35,980 bases of DNA, taken from NCBI GenBank assembly GCA_012033595.1, contig JAAUQL010000063.1, positions 1 through 35,980 of the forward strand. Direction: 5' to 3'. Position 1 is the stretch's first letter. Every line of letters starts with the position of its first letter. Position numbers and translations under genes: made by a program. The notes under the pieces were generated by a model. The model was not told the origin of the DNA. It saw nothing but the letters and a program-made list of their open reading frames with translations, and did no database searches. Shown here piece after piece: positions 1 through 8,745 of the stretch. Origin of the DNA: Cyclobacteriaceae bacterium (GTDB lineage Bacteria; Bacteroidota; Bacteroidia; Cytophagales; Cyclobacteriaceae).

Positions 1-217
1 AATAAAATATAAGATTTCCATCGATATCTGAAATCGTTGCAAAACGGTCATCCTGAGCAGGCGCATTTGATATTAGGCTGGGTGGAGATGTGTTAAAATC
101 GATCCCATCTCCATTTCCCAAATACCAAATCGAAGCCTGTTTTTGAGCCCAAGTTTCTGCGTAAAAAAAGATCACACAAACTGTAATAAACCTATAAAAG
201 ATATTAATTGCTCTCAT
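1..217 (-). CDS. Partial secreted Bacteroidota surface protein (N-terminus only)
   Basis: An open frame reads leftwards from an ATG at 217 and runs off the window edge after about 72 codons. The first 24 or so residues look like a signal peptide: basic start (MRAINIFYR), hydrophobic core (FITVCVIFFY) and an AETWAQ end. The mature start reads WYLGNGDGIDFN and later RFATISDIDGNLIFY. This closely resembles the WYFGNxAGLDF...ATISDxxGNLLFY start found in many large secreted Bacteroidota proteins, often with PKD repeats and a type IX secretion C-terminus; that family knowledge is from memory. The rest of the protein is outside the window, so its function cannot be given. It lies 87 bases downstream of the ClC gene on the same strand. 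Confidence 0.7.
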   Translation of the reverse strand, partial: MRAINIFYRFITVCVIFFYAETWAQKQASIWYLGNGDGIDFNTSPPSLISNAPAQDDRFATISDIDGNLIFY

Positions 218-304
218 TTAATGGGTACTAAAAAAATCTTTTTTCTCCAAAGCGAAAACCTACTAAATATCCGCTAACGCGCTTTTCACTTTAGTAATAG
301 CAAT

Positions 305-2080
305 TTACTCAGCGCGGTCTTTTTTAAGTTTTGTTCTATAGGTATTGAATATGCGCGATTTGGAAACAAAGCCTATGTATTTGCCTTCATCAATTACAGG
401 CAGGTTCCATGCTCCCGAAATTTCGAAGGTGTTCATTACGGATTGCATGCGGTCTTTCGACGATATCGATGCAGGGGGGTCATTCATAATGGAGCTGATC
501 AAAATTTCATTTCTTGCTTCTTCATCAAACATGATATCCCTGATATCGTCGAGGGTGATGATGCCCACCAACTGGCCGTCATCATCAACGACCGGGAAAA
601 TATTCCTTTTTGACATCCTCACGGCATTTACCAGATCGCTCAGTTTTTCGTAGGGCTTCACCGTGATCAGATCCTTCTCTATAACCTTGCGCAATTTAAT
701 GCCACTGAGCAATTGCTTGTCTTTATCATGAGGTACGTATTCTCCTCGCTCTATCAATCTCTTGGTGTAGATAGAATATTTTTCAAAATATGAAATGGTG
801 CTGAAAGAAATGGCCGAAACCAGCATGAGCGGGATAAATAAGGTGTAGCCACCGGTGATTTCGGCGATTAGAAATATGGCGGTGAGTGGGGCATGAAGTA
901 CGCCGCTCATTACCCCGCACATCCCTACAAGGGTAAAATTGCTCAGACTGATACTTTCTGGCGATATATAATTTACCGTGAAGGCAAAAACAAAACCTAC
1001 AACGCCACCCAAAAACAGCGAAGGGGCAAAAATACCTCCACTGCCGCCAGATTCAATGGTAAGTGACGATGCAATGGGTTTCAGAAAAATGACACCGACC
1101 ATAAAGGCCAGGAAAACCAGCGGATTGCTGTAGTTGAATTTAAATATTGACTGAAATGCCATTTCCGATTCATTGGAGTTGAGCAATAATTTGATCGTAT
1201 CATAGCCTTCGCCATAGATTGGTGGAAAGAAAAATATGATGATGGCGAGCAACAAACCACCTACTACGCCCCGGACAATGTAATTTTTTATTTTGGTGAT
1301 TTTTTCATCCACATAGTAGGTAAACCTGGTGAAATAGACAGAAATTAGTCCACAAAGTACCCCCAATAATATATAATAGGGGGTATTGGCAGCTACAAAA
1401 GGGTCTTTGAGCACATAAGAAAAAAGGATATCGTCGCCATGCAAAAACATGGAGACCAGTGAGCCGCTCACTGCGGCAATCAGCAAGGGGATAAAGGAGG
1501 CAAAGCCCAAACCGACCAATATGACTTCGCTGCTGAAAATGACACCAGCGATAGGCGAATTGAATATGCCTGCTATAGCGCCGGCAGCCCCGCAACCGAT
1601 CAGTATCGTCCGGTTTTTGTAGTCGAGGTGCATGATGCGAGCCACGTTGGAGCCTATTGCCGAACCTGTGACCACAATGGGCGCCTCCAATCCCACCGAA
1701 CCACCGAAGCCTACTGTGATGGCACTGGTGATCATACGCGAATACATCTTGGCACCCTGAATAATGCTGGACTTTTGTGAAATGGTGTACAATATGTCTG
1801 TAATACCATGGCCTTGTTTCTCTTTCCAGTAGTACCGGGTAATGAGCACCGTGGCCACTATGCCTATCAAAGGATAGAAATAAATGAGGTAGTTATTGAC
1901 TTCGGCATGTGCGCCTTGCATCAAAAAATGTTGGATCAAATGTACGGCTTCCTTCAGCGTGACCGCAGCTACTCCTGCAATTACCCCTATCACCACACTG
2001 AGCATCATGGTGAAATTTTGTGTATTGATATGTTTGATCCTCCAGATTAAAAAATTAAGCAGGATTTGATTATTTTTCAT
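305..2080 (-). CDS. ClC-family chloride channel/transporter with C-terminal CBS pair
   Basis: A 591-residue integral membrane protein that should move Cl- (or another anion) across the inner membrane. Residues about 25-440 form the ClC core. The GHGI stretch near 90 corresponds to the central-serine region, and GGSVGLEAP (127-134) places the gating glutamate at Glu132. GSGGIFAPS near 345 matches the GxFxP filter motif. The last 130 residues hold two CBS domains (about 460-520 and 530-585), which in this family usually bind adenine nucleotides and modulate gating. The presence of Glu132 leaves both channel and Cl-/H+ exchanger possible. The gene is divergent from the nitronate monooxygenase across about 144 bases. 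Length is normal for the CBS-bearing subgroup. Confidence 0.93.
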   Translation of the reverse strand: MKNNQILLNFLIWRIKHINTQNFTMMLSVVIGVIAGVAAVTLKEAVHLIQHFLMQGAHAEVNNYLIYFYPLIGIVATVLITRYYWKEKQGHGITDILYTISQKSSIIQGAKMYSRMITSAITVGFGGSVGLEAPIVVTGSAIGSNVARIMHLDYKNRTILIGCGAAGAIAGIFNSPIAGVIFSSEVILVGLGFASFIPLLIAAVSGSLVSMFLHGDDILFSYVLKDPFVAANTPYYILLGVLCGLISVYFTRFTYYVDEKITKIKNYIVRGVVGGLLLAIIIFFFPPIYGEGYDTIKLLLNSNESEMAFQSIFKFNYSNPLVFLAFMVGVIFLKPIASSLTIESGGSGGIFAPSLFLGGVVGFVFAFTVNYISPESISLSNFTLVGMCGVMSGVLHAPLTAIFLIAEITGGYTLFIPLMLVSAISFSTISYFEKYSIYTKRLIERGEYVPHDKDKQLLSGIKLRKVIEKDLITVKPYEKLSDLVNAVRMSKRNIFPVVDDDGQLVGIITLDDIRDIMFDEEARNEILISSIMNDPPASISSKDRMQSVMNTFEISGAWNLPVIDEGKYIGFVSKSRIFNTYRTKLKKDRAE

Positions 2081-2171
2081 GCCTCAAATGTTGTAAAGAG
2101 CGTTCTAGAAAGCATTTATCGAAAGCAGAAAGCGAAGCATTTAAAATTGATTTTGTGTCAGCGCGACGGAG

Positions 2172-2207
2172 GTGAAAATGAGCTGTGCTTCCTGATGCAA
2201 TTTTCAC
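2172..2207. repeat. Inverted repeat in a divergent intergenic region
   Basis: GTGAAAAT (2172-2179) and ATTTTCAC (2200-2207) are perfect 8-base inverted arms around a 20-base loop. They lie between the divergent ClC and nitronate monooxygenase genes. This could be an operator or RNA hairpin, but chance is not excluded in AT-rich intergenic DNA. Confidence 0.3.
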
Positions 2208-2224
2208 TTAAATATCACTAGAAC

Positions 2225-3247
2225 TTGAATAAATATGTCGTAAAAGTAATTTTTTCATTTGAGCTATTTCAATTTATTCTTTCACAATCATCATTTTTTC
2301 ATGAAAATCGTATCACAACACTTTTCGAAATCAACTACCCGATCATTCAGGCAGGCATGGTATGGTGCAGTGGCTGGAAGCTCGCTTCGGCAGTGAGCAA
2401 TGCCGGTGGCTTGGGACTCATCGGTGCCGGCTCAATGTACCCCGACACCTTGAGAGCACATATTGCCAAATGCCAAAACGCTACCCGACAGCCATTTGGA
2501 GTGAATGTGCCGCTTATGTACCCGCAGATAGAAGAGATCATGGATATCATCATGGAACTGAAGGTACCCGTGGTGTTTACTTCTGCCGGCAATCCCAAAG
2601 CCTGGACTGCGAAATTACAGCAGCAGGGCATCAAAGTGGCTCATGTAGTTTCCAGTCTCAAATTTGCCCTTAAATGCGAAGAAGCTGGTGTCGATGCCAT
2701 CGTTGCCGAAGGCTTTGAGGCGGGTGGGCACAACGGCCGCGAAGAAACCACTACCTTTTGCCTTATCCCCATGGTTGCCAAGGCGATACACACACCTCTG
2801 ATCGCCGCCGGGGGCATCGCCAGCGGTAGTGCCATGCTCGGTGCCATGGCGCTGGGTGCCGATGGCGTACAGATCGGGAGCAGATTTGCCGCCAGCCAGG
2901 AATCATCCGCCAGTCAGGCATTCAAAAATTTGATCATCGAGGCCAAAGAAGGAAGCACTCAGTTGATGATGAAACAGCTTACCCCTGTCAGGTTGCTGAA
3001 AAACAAGTTCTATGACCAGGTAAAATTGGCCGAAGATGCCGGAGCAACCCCTGAAAACCTAAGGTTGCTTTTGGGCCATGGAAGAGCTAAACGTGGAATG
3101 TTTGAAGGCGATCTCGATGAAGGTGAACTGGAAATAGGACAAGTAGCGGCTACCATCGACCGTATAGACAGCGCCGGTGATATAGTCAGGGAGATATGGA
3201 CAGCGTGTCTAGCGGAAAGTAAAAGGCTAAATGCAATGTTTGATTGA
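2225..3247 (+). CDS. Nitronate monooxygenase (2-nitropropane dioxygenase family)
   Basis: FMN-dependent TIM-barrel enzyme expected to oxidise alkyl nitronates. Recognised from YPIIQAGMVWCSGWKLAS, SNAGGLGLIGAG, PFGVNVPL, EAGGHNGRE (probable catalytic His) and the phosphate-binding LIAAGGIASG...ALGADGVQIGSRF. Family similarity begins at ENRITTLF (codon at 2303). The only in-frame start upstream of that is a TTG at 2225, which would add 26 unlikely residues. An ATG at 2301 sits one base out of frame. If one G is missing after it, the protein starts MENRITTLF and is 315 residues, the usual size. The true start is therefore probably 2301. The gene converges on nhaD. Confidence 0.88.
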   Translation: MNKYVVKVIFSFELFQFILSQSSFFHENRITTLFEINYPIIQAGMVWCSGWKLASAVSNAGGLGLIGAGSMYPDTLRAHIAKCQNATRQPFGVNVPLMYPQIEEIMDIIMELKVPVVFTSAGNPKAWTAKLQQQGIKVAHVVSSLKFALKCEEAGVDAIVAEGFEAGGHNGREETTTFCLIPMVAKAIHTPLIAAGGIASGSAMLGAMALGADGVQIGSRFAASQESSASQAFKNLIIEAKEGSTQLMMKQLTPVRLLKNKFYDQVKLAEDAGATPENLRLLLGHGRAKRGMFEGDLDEGELEIGQVAATIDRIDSAGDIVREIWTACLAESKRLNAMFD

Positions 3248-3315
3248 TTGATAATCAATAGACCAGACACGCAAAGACCAGGTCAAAGCACTCTAAAATC
3301 AGACAACTAGCACCA

Positions 3316-4590
3316 CTAAAAAAGCAGGTTTTGCAACCACCATACGCCGATGGCTGCAAAGTAACCCAGCAATGCGGGGATAGAACCCTTTACCAAGTAA
3401 TCTTTGAAGGATAGCTCCGGCACCTGTCCCATAGCCGCCACGCCTGCTGCAGAGCCAATAATGAGCACACTGCCTCCGGTGCCCGCTGTCACGGCCAGCA
3501 GTATCCAATACTGATAGTGAATGCTGTCGGGTAGCATTTCCATGACCGCGGCCGTAAGTGGCACATTGTCCAGAACCGATGATACCAGTCCCAGAATGGT
3601 ATGTCCGACCATGATGCGCCCCGGGTCCAAAGCCGGGTTTTCACCAAATATGACATGGGCGATTTGCTGTAGCACCCCATGGAAGCTAAGGGCATGCACC
3701 GCCAGCAAAATGCCTATGAAAAAGATGATCGTGGCCATGTCTATGGTTTTGATCACATTCACCATTTTGTTGGCTTTCTTTTTCAAGCTTCCTTTTTTCA
3801 TTCTAAAGTCAATGACTATTGCCGCTACCCCCATGCCCAATAAAATGCCCATGAACGGGGGCAGATGGACGAGGTTGACAAAAATGGCGAAACCAAAAGT
3901 GGTGAAGCCCAATAAGATGATATTCCATTTCAGAGGCTCTATTACCTTGTGCTCTCTGCTGTCGCGGTCTTCATAAAATATTTTGCTCGTAAGTATAGCC
4001 TGAGGGATAGCCCACGCAGCGACAGCCGGTAAAAACCCGTGCAAAACGATTTGCCATGCAGTAAATTTCCCCTCCAGCCACATCATGATGGTCGTAACGT
4101 CGCCAACCGGCGACATGGCGCCACCTGCATTAGCAGCTATGACCGTATTGATGACGAAGACGTTGAAATTTCGCTTGCGGATGTACAAATGCCTGCCAAT
4201 CTGTATCATGATCAGTGTGCTGGTAAGGTTGTCCAATACGGCAGAAGCTGCGAAGGTAATGGCTCCTAATATCCAGAAAAGCTTTCGGTTGGATATCTTC
4301 AGCTTTAAAAGTTTGGCTTCTATCCAGGTGAAAAAGCGGAAGTGAGCCATCATTTCCACAATGGTCATGGCGCCGATCAAAAAGACAATCAGCCCGAAAA
4401 TTTCCTGCGATCCTTCCTGAATGGCCTCATTCATGGCCTCGGGGTCTTGCCCGATGGCAAGCACGATCCACATGGATGACCCGGTGAAAATAGCGATCCA
4501 GCTTTTGTTGATCTTAAGACTGTGTTCGAAGGCAATGGCAATAATGCCATTGATAAAAATCAAAATGATGATAATACCCTGAAGATCCAT
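3316..4590 (-). CDS. nhaD: NhaD-type Na+/H+ antiporter
   Basis: A 424-residue protein of the ion-transporter (ArsB/NhaD) superfamily with about a dozen hydrophobic segments. It should export Na+ (or Li+) in exchange for H+ at the inner membrane. Recognised from the N-terminal segment through FEHSLKINKSWIAIFTGS, the conserved SAVLDNLTSTLIMIQIG (about 115-131), ANAGGAMSPVGDVTTIMMW (about 153-171), and the inverted second half with SSVLDNVPLTAAVMEMLP and GTGGSVLIIGSAAGVAAMG. The duplicated LDN motifs and the SPVGDVTT motif are typical of NhaD. Length is normal. It runs toward the nitronate monooxygenase; the 337 bases upstream of its start hold no secure gene. Confidence 0.92.
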   Translation of the reverse strand: MDLQGIIIILIFINGIIAIAFEHSLKINKSWIAIFTGSSMWIVLAIGQDPEAMNEAIQEGSQEIFGLIVFLIGAMTIVEMMAHFRFFTWIEAKLLKLKISNRKLFWILGAITFAASAVLDNLTSTLIMIQIGRHLYIRKRNFNVFVINTVIAANAGGAMSPVGDVTTIMMWLEGKFTAWQIVLHGFLPAVAAWAIPQAILTSKIFYEDRDSREHKVIEPLKWNIILLGFTTFGFAIFVNLVHLPPFMGILLGMGVAAIVIDFRMKKGSLKKKANKMVNVIKTIDMATIIFFIGILLAVHALSFHGVLQQIAHVIFGENPALDPGRIMVGHTILGLVSSVLDNVPLTAAVMEMLPDSIHYQYWILLAVTAGTGGSVLIIGSAAGVAAMGQVPELSFKDYLVKGSIPALLGYFAAIGVWWLQNLLF

Positions 4591-4927
4591 GGTAAAGGCA
4601 AAAACAGATGAATTGAAATAAAGCGCAAAAATGGAAAATGCCCGGGTACTATTTTATGATTAAACTCATTTTTTTAAAATATGTAATATCCATTGAATTA
4701 AAGGTGAAAAACAAAGGGGATGCCATTCGCGAGTTCTTACCGGCAGCAGATCAAATGAGTGAAAGGTAAGCTACTATGGTCTGTTTCATTCAAATAGCTC
4801 TGACCTACTGATGTCGCCAATGGTTTTTTTTCTGGCTTTCAGGTAAAACACAAAATGTATGATAAGAAACACACCCCAGATGAGCGATTCGGCAAAGCGA
4901 TGATAATTTTAGCTTGTATAGAGGGGG
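4591..4927. other. Intergenic region with a 41-codon protein-like fragment
   Basis: 337 bases between the nhaD start and the end of the cyclase gene, presumably carrying the nhaD promoter. On the minus strand, 4908-4786 is an open stretch with no ATG, bounded by stops. It reads like a membrane segment plus basic tail (ESLIWGVFLIIHFVFYLKAR, then KKTIGDISRSELFE). It could be the end of a small decayed membrane-protein gene or chance. No terminator or RNA gene was recognised. Confidence 0.3.
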
Positions 4928-5973
4928 CTATGTCAAATTCCTGGATGCTTCAGAACTAATACGTTCCACGGTGTAGAGGATCATTTCGGTGCTCTTGCCT
5001 CTAAGGCTGATTTCGCCTATTTTTTTTGGCAAAAATCGCCATTAACCGGCAAAATATCGACCAGGTTTTTAGAAATCAGCAAATCTACCTGGTGTTTGTT
5101 GCAGAGTCCTTCGATGCGGCTGGCAGTATTGAGCACATCGCCGGTATAGATGATCTCTTTTTTTAGGGTGCCCACCGTACCGGTAGAAACTTTACCAAAG
5201 TGCATACCTGCCTTAAAGCTGGGGCTGATGGCATATTTAGCTTTGTACTTATGCGCCATTTTTTCCATAATGTCACCGATATCAAAAAAGCATTTCAGGC
5301 AATTTGCGTTGTTCAAACCATCATCGAGAGGCCAGGAAACCACGACCTCATCGCCAACATATTGATAGATGTGGCCTTTATTTTTGGAAATAGGCTCTGC
5401 AATGTCTCTGAAAAAATCATTGAGCAAGGCAAAATACTGGACATGTCCCAATTCTTCGGCTATGGTTGTGGAAGAGCGGATATCCAAAAACATAAAAATA
5501 CGCTCCACCTCCGAAAAGGGCTTTCTATAGTCCTGGTCTGCTTCGGGGGTGTTTCCGTAGTCGTCATGGTGGTTGGTGGTGCTCAGGCCTTTTTTGTAGG
5601 CCGTCAACACGGTTGATATCAGCTTGGAATTGTCCCATGGCTTAACAATAAAATCGGACGCGCCTTCCTTTATCGCCTTTATCGCCAGGTCTATGTCACC
5701 GTAGGCTGTCATCATAATCACGCTGGTGCGCGGTGAGTTTCTTTTGATTTTTTTGAGCAGATCCAGCCCTTCCTTACCACTGGTGGCACCGGTGGTATAG
5801 TTCATGTCGAGCAGGGCAATGTCAAAGTTGTTTGACGTCAGCAAATCTTCGATGGTATCCGGGCCTCCGGCAGTCACAATGGTGGTAAAGTGTTTTTTTA
5901 GCAGAAATTTAGCTGCCAACAAAATATCTTCATCGTCATCTATCAGCAATATTTTCGCTTCTTCTTTAGACAT
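4928..5973 (-). CDS. Response regulator fused to class III adenylate/guanylate cyclase (frameshifted in this sequence)
   Basis: Residues 1-120 are an NtrC-like receiver: acidic pocket Asp12-14, phospho-acceptor Asp56, Thr89 and Lys111 (FIVKPW). Residues about 150-340 are a class III cyclase catalytic domain with metal-binding aspartates in FLDIRSS and YQYVGDEVVV, and LNTASRIEG supplying the transition-state Asn and Arg. It should make cAMP or cGMP when phosphorylated; the specificity residues are not clear enough to choose. The reading frame as given stops at 5017 after NGDFCQKK. Adding one A to the run of eight (5020-5027, T on plus) continues into IGEISLRGKSTEMILYTVER and stops at 4928. That is the expected end of a cyclase domain, giving 348 residues. 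No histidine kinase is adjacent. Confidence 0.87.
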
Positions 5974-6039
5974 TGATCTGCTCTCTGTGTTGGTTAACGC
6001 ACCGGGATGGCCAAAACAGGCACACCTGGCTTCGAATTT

Positions 6040-6056
6040 AGTGATATTGTATCACT
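6040..6056. promoter_or_regulatory. Perfect palindrome upstream of the cyclase gene
   Basis: AGTGATATTGTATCACT has perfect 7-base arms around TTG, 67 bases upstream of the cyclase start. It resembles a CRP-type site (GTGA...TCAC), but the gap is 7 rather than 6 bases. A dimeric regulator site is the likeliest role; the regulator is unknown. Confidence 0.45.
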
Positions 6057-6161
6057 TTTGCTCAACTGCGGTACATGAATTATAGGCATAGTTTGTTGAG
6101 TTGTCTTATTTTTTTACAAATGGGCGGGTACATGTTTGAAGGGTGAGGCAGCAGATTGGCG

Positions 6162-6815
6162 TTAAAAAAATACCGACAAAAACTGAAATTCATATAAATT
6201 GAAATTTTTGATGCGTTCAAAAAATTCCAGAACGACTACCGGCCTGATGAGGATGGTAAACGCTATGCCAAAGAGTGCCCCGTACAGGTGCGCATCGTGG
6301 TTTACGTTGTCACCCTTGCGGTGGCCGGAATAATATGAATAAATAAGGTAGGCGATACCCAATATAAACGCCGGCAGACAGATGGCAAAATAGAGGCAAA
6401 TAGACGAGGTAGGCCGGTACAAAATGGAGGCGAATAAAATAGACGCTACACCACCCGAAGCACCCAGGGAATTGTAGTAGCTGCGGTCTTTGTATTTATA
6501 AAATGTGCGCGTATTGGCCACTATGATGCCCAGCAAATAGGTGATAAGGTAAAATGCCAGACCCCAGGTGCCAAACAAATGCACGTAAATCCGCTCCAGC
6601 ACATCGCCAAAGAAAAATAAGGCAATCATATTGAACAAAAGGTGCAATGTATTGCTATGGATAAAACCTGAACTCAGAAAGCGATAATACTGCCTGGCAT
6701 GGTGGGCCGCATATGGATTAAACATCCACCTGGTCTGAAGGTGATCATTGTTCCACCCATAAATGGTCGTGGCCACCGTAATGATGATTAGAATGATCGT
6801 AAGGTCAAGTTGCAT
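6162..6815 (-). CDS. Rhomboid-family intramembrane serine protease
   Basis: A 217-residue polytopic membrane protein. The rhomboid signature is present in order: HSNTLHLLFNMIALFFFG (53-70) in the second helix region, the nucleophile motif GASG with Ser120, and NHDAHLYGALFG with catalytic His176. This Ser-His dyad cleaves transmembrane substrates within the inner membrane. The substrate cannot be predicted. The start shares one base with the stop of the polyprenyl synthase gene upstream (TAATG), so the two are almost certainly co-transcribed. Length fits the short bacterial form with six helices. Confidence 0.88.
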   Translation of the reverse strand: MQLDLTIILIIITVATTIYGWNNDHLQTRWMFNPYAAHHARQYYRFLSSGFIHSNTLHLLFNMIALFFFGDVLERIYVHLFGTWGLAFYLITYLLGIIVANTRTFYKYKDRSYYNSLGASGGVASILFASILYRPTSSICLYFAICLPAFILGIAYLIYSYYSGHRKGDNVNHDAHLYGALFGIAFTILIRPVVVLEFFERIKNFNLYEFQFLSVFF

Positions 6816-7824
6816 TAATTCTGTCTGTCTATCAGGTTCAATATCAATGATTTCAACGGCGATTTTTTTGCTTCATCTACCGGCAGTGCTTCGAGCAGGG
6901 CTATTCCCCGGTCAAAGTATTCGTTCATTTTTTGCTCGCTTAGTCTTTTTATGCCCAAGGTAGCATATATTGTTTTTACGGCCTTTATTTTTTCATTGGC
7001 ATCAAACACTTTTTGGTTTAGCCAGTGTACAAGTTGCTCTTTTTCCTTTCCGATGGCCAGGTCCAGAGCCTTGATAAGCAAATATGTTTTTTTGTTGGAT
7101 ATAATATCTCCACCCAGTTGTTTGCCAAAGCTGGTATTTTCGGCATATACATCCAGCAGATCGTCCTTGAGCTGAAAACCTAGCCCGATGTTGATGCCTA
7201 TTTGGTAAAGTTGCTGGCAAATCGAGGCTTCTGCTCCGCCAATGATGGCTCCCAGCTCCATCGCGCAGCCGAGCAGCACCGCAGTTTTTAGCCTGATCAT
7301 TTCCAGGTATTCCGATTCGCTCACGTCAAGTGTCGATTCATAATTCATATCGAATTGCTGACCCTCGCATACTTCGGCGCACATGTGCTGAATCTCGAGA
7401 GGAGATGCTTCAATTGGGGGTGATCGCTTTTCAAAAACAAATCATACGCGCGAACCAGCATTACATCGCCGGAAAGTATGGCAATATTGGCATTCCATTT
7501 TTCATGAACTGTTTGCTTTCCCCGACGGATTGGAGCATTGTCCATGATATCATCGTGTAGCAACGTGAAATTGTGGAACACTTCAATGCCCAGGGCAGGG
7601 AAAATGGCTTTTTCTACTTTTTCATCAAAAATGGCACAGGTCATCAGGGTGAGTGCCGGCCTCAGGCGCTTGCCCCCAAGGCTCAGAATATACCTGATCG
7701 GTTCGTACAGCTCGACCGGTTCGTTACCAAAGTCCAGCGTGGACAGGTGTGTCTCAATTAGTTTTAAGTACCGCTCCAAAATTATAATGCTATGGTGGTG
7801 TGCAATTTTATTTATATCCGGCAA
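6815..7824 (-). CDS. Polyprenyl (all-trans) diphosphate synthase, frameshifted in this sequence
   Basis: An isoprenyl diphosphate synthase extending allylic diphosphates with IPP, for quinone side chains or related lipids. The first part (7824 to about 7383) carries LSLGGKRLRP, the first Asp-rich motif DDIMD and the following RRGK. The second part (about 7383-6815) carries EVCEGQQFDM, the second Asp-rich motif DDLLD in GFQLKDDLLD, and the C-terminal region. The two are in different frames and join at about 7375-7383 (GCGCC on the minus strand), where one extra base gives FSTCAxEVCEGQQ, as in homologues. Repaired length is about 336 residues. No ATG begins the first frame: TTG at 7824 directly follows a stop, so the start is uncertain. 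Product chain length is not determined. Confidence 0.86.
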
Positions 7825-8125
7825 TTATACTTCTTTGTTGCCTTAATTCCGTAAAGGCTGTTGTTCTTTTGTTAAAATTAACCTGCGTGGAGCCATTTGC
7901 GCTGCCAATTCATAGGTTTGCCCGATACAAAAATCGAGTATTCAGTTGAACCAGAAGTCTATTTGCTTGCCTTTGTGGCAGCCTAAGCCCCAATTTCAGA
8001 TGCTTTTTGTCTTAAATAAAAATAACGAAGATGCAAAAAATACGTCTCACCTGGTTGATGAAACAGAAAGACATAAAAAAAGCCGGAACGAATCCCGGCT
8101 TTCCATTTTTACAATATGTTAAGTC
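7825..8125. other. Intergenic region between YceI and polyprenyl synthase genes
   Basis: About 300 bases without a supportable gene. The only clear element is the terminator at 8075-8102; the part next to 7824 should hold the promoter of the polyprenyl synthase-rhomboid pair. No RNA gene was recognised. Confidence 0.5.
8075..8102 (-). terminator. Rho-independent terminator after the MarR-pirin-YceI unit
   Basis: On the minus strand AAAGCCGG and CCGGCTTT form a perfect 8-pair stem around an 8-base loop, followed by a run of T (A run at 8075-8081 on plus). It starts 23 bases past the YceI stop and should end the whole unit. Confidence 0.85.
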
Positions 8126-8725
8126 TTACTGTCCTGCTACCAGGCTCACATTCAGAGTAAAGTCGTCGTAGATCATTTTATCGCCCAGCCCATCAAAAAA
8201 TGAGCCCGAACCATATTTCACATCAAACTCGGACCTGTCGATGGTGATCACCGCCGAGGCAAAAGCCTTGTCACCTGCCAGACTCACTTCTGCAGGAAAA
8301 TCAATGGGTTTGGTAATTCCCTTAATGGTGATGTTGCCCTTTACCTGGTATTTACTTCCTTTTTCATGCGTCACCTGCGTGATCACCAACTTAGAAGTAG
8401 GATACTTCTCTACTGCAAAGAAATCATCCGACTTGAGATGGCCAACCAGCTTTTCGTTCATATCAGATTTTTCGATGTCGGTATTGGTAATAGACGACAT
8501 GTCTATCACAAAAGTGCCTCCGCTCAGTTTACCACCATCAATAATCAACTCTCCCGAAGATATATCGATATGACCGGTGTGCTCGCCAGTCACTTTTTTA
8601 CCGAGCCATTCTACTTTGCTTTCGGTGGGGTTTACCCTGAGTTTCGAATCGTTTGTGTCACTTGCTTTTGCCCAAAGGCCGGTAGCTGCTACTGCCAGGG
8701 TCATCATAATAATTTGCTTCTTCAT
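8126..8725 (-). CDS. YceI-family periplasmic lipid-binding-like protein
   Basis: A 199-residue exported protein. Residues 1-20 form a signal peptide (MKKQIIMMTLAVAATGLWA). The rest is a YceI lipocalin-like barrel, seen from VEWLGKKVTGEHTGHIDISSG, the SITNTDIEKSDMNEKLVGHLKSDDFF block, the FPTSKL-like KYPTSKLVI, GNITIKGITKPIDFP and the C-terminal IYDDFTLNVSLVA. YceI proteins bind polyisoprenoid chains; the physiological role is usually unclear. It is the last gene of the MarR-pirin-YceI run, 20 bases after pirin, with a terminator just downstream. The MarR regulator is therefore the likely controller. Confidence 0.92.
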   Translation of the reverse strand: MKKQIIMMTLAVAATGLWAKASDTNDSKLRVNPTESKVEWLGKKVTGEHTGHIDISSGELIIDGGKLSGGTFVIDMSSITNTDIEKSDMNEKLVGHLKSDDFFAVEKYPTSKLVITQVTHEKGSKYQVKGNITIKGITKPIDFPAEVSLAGDKAFASAVITIDRSEFDVKYGSGSFFDGLGDKMIYDDFTLNVSLVAGQ

Positions 8726-8745
8726 GTTTGTTTATTTGTAATTGA

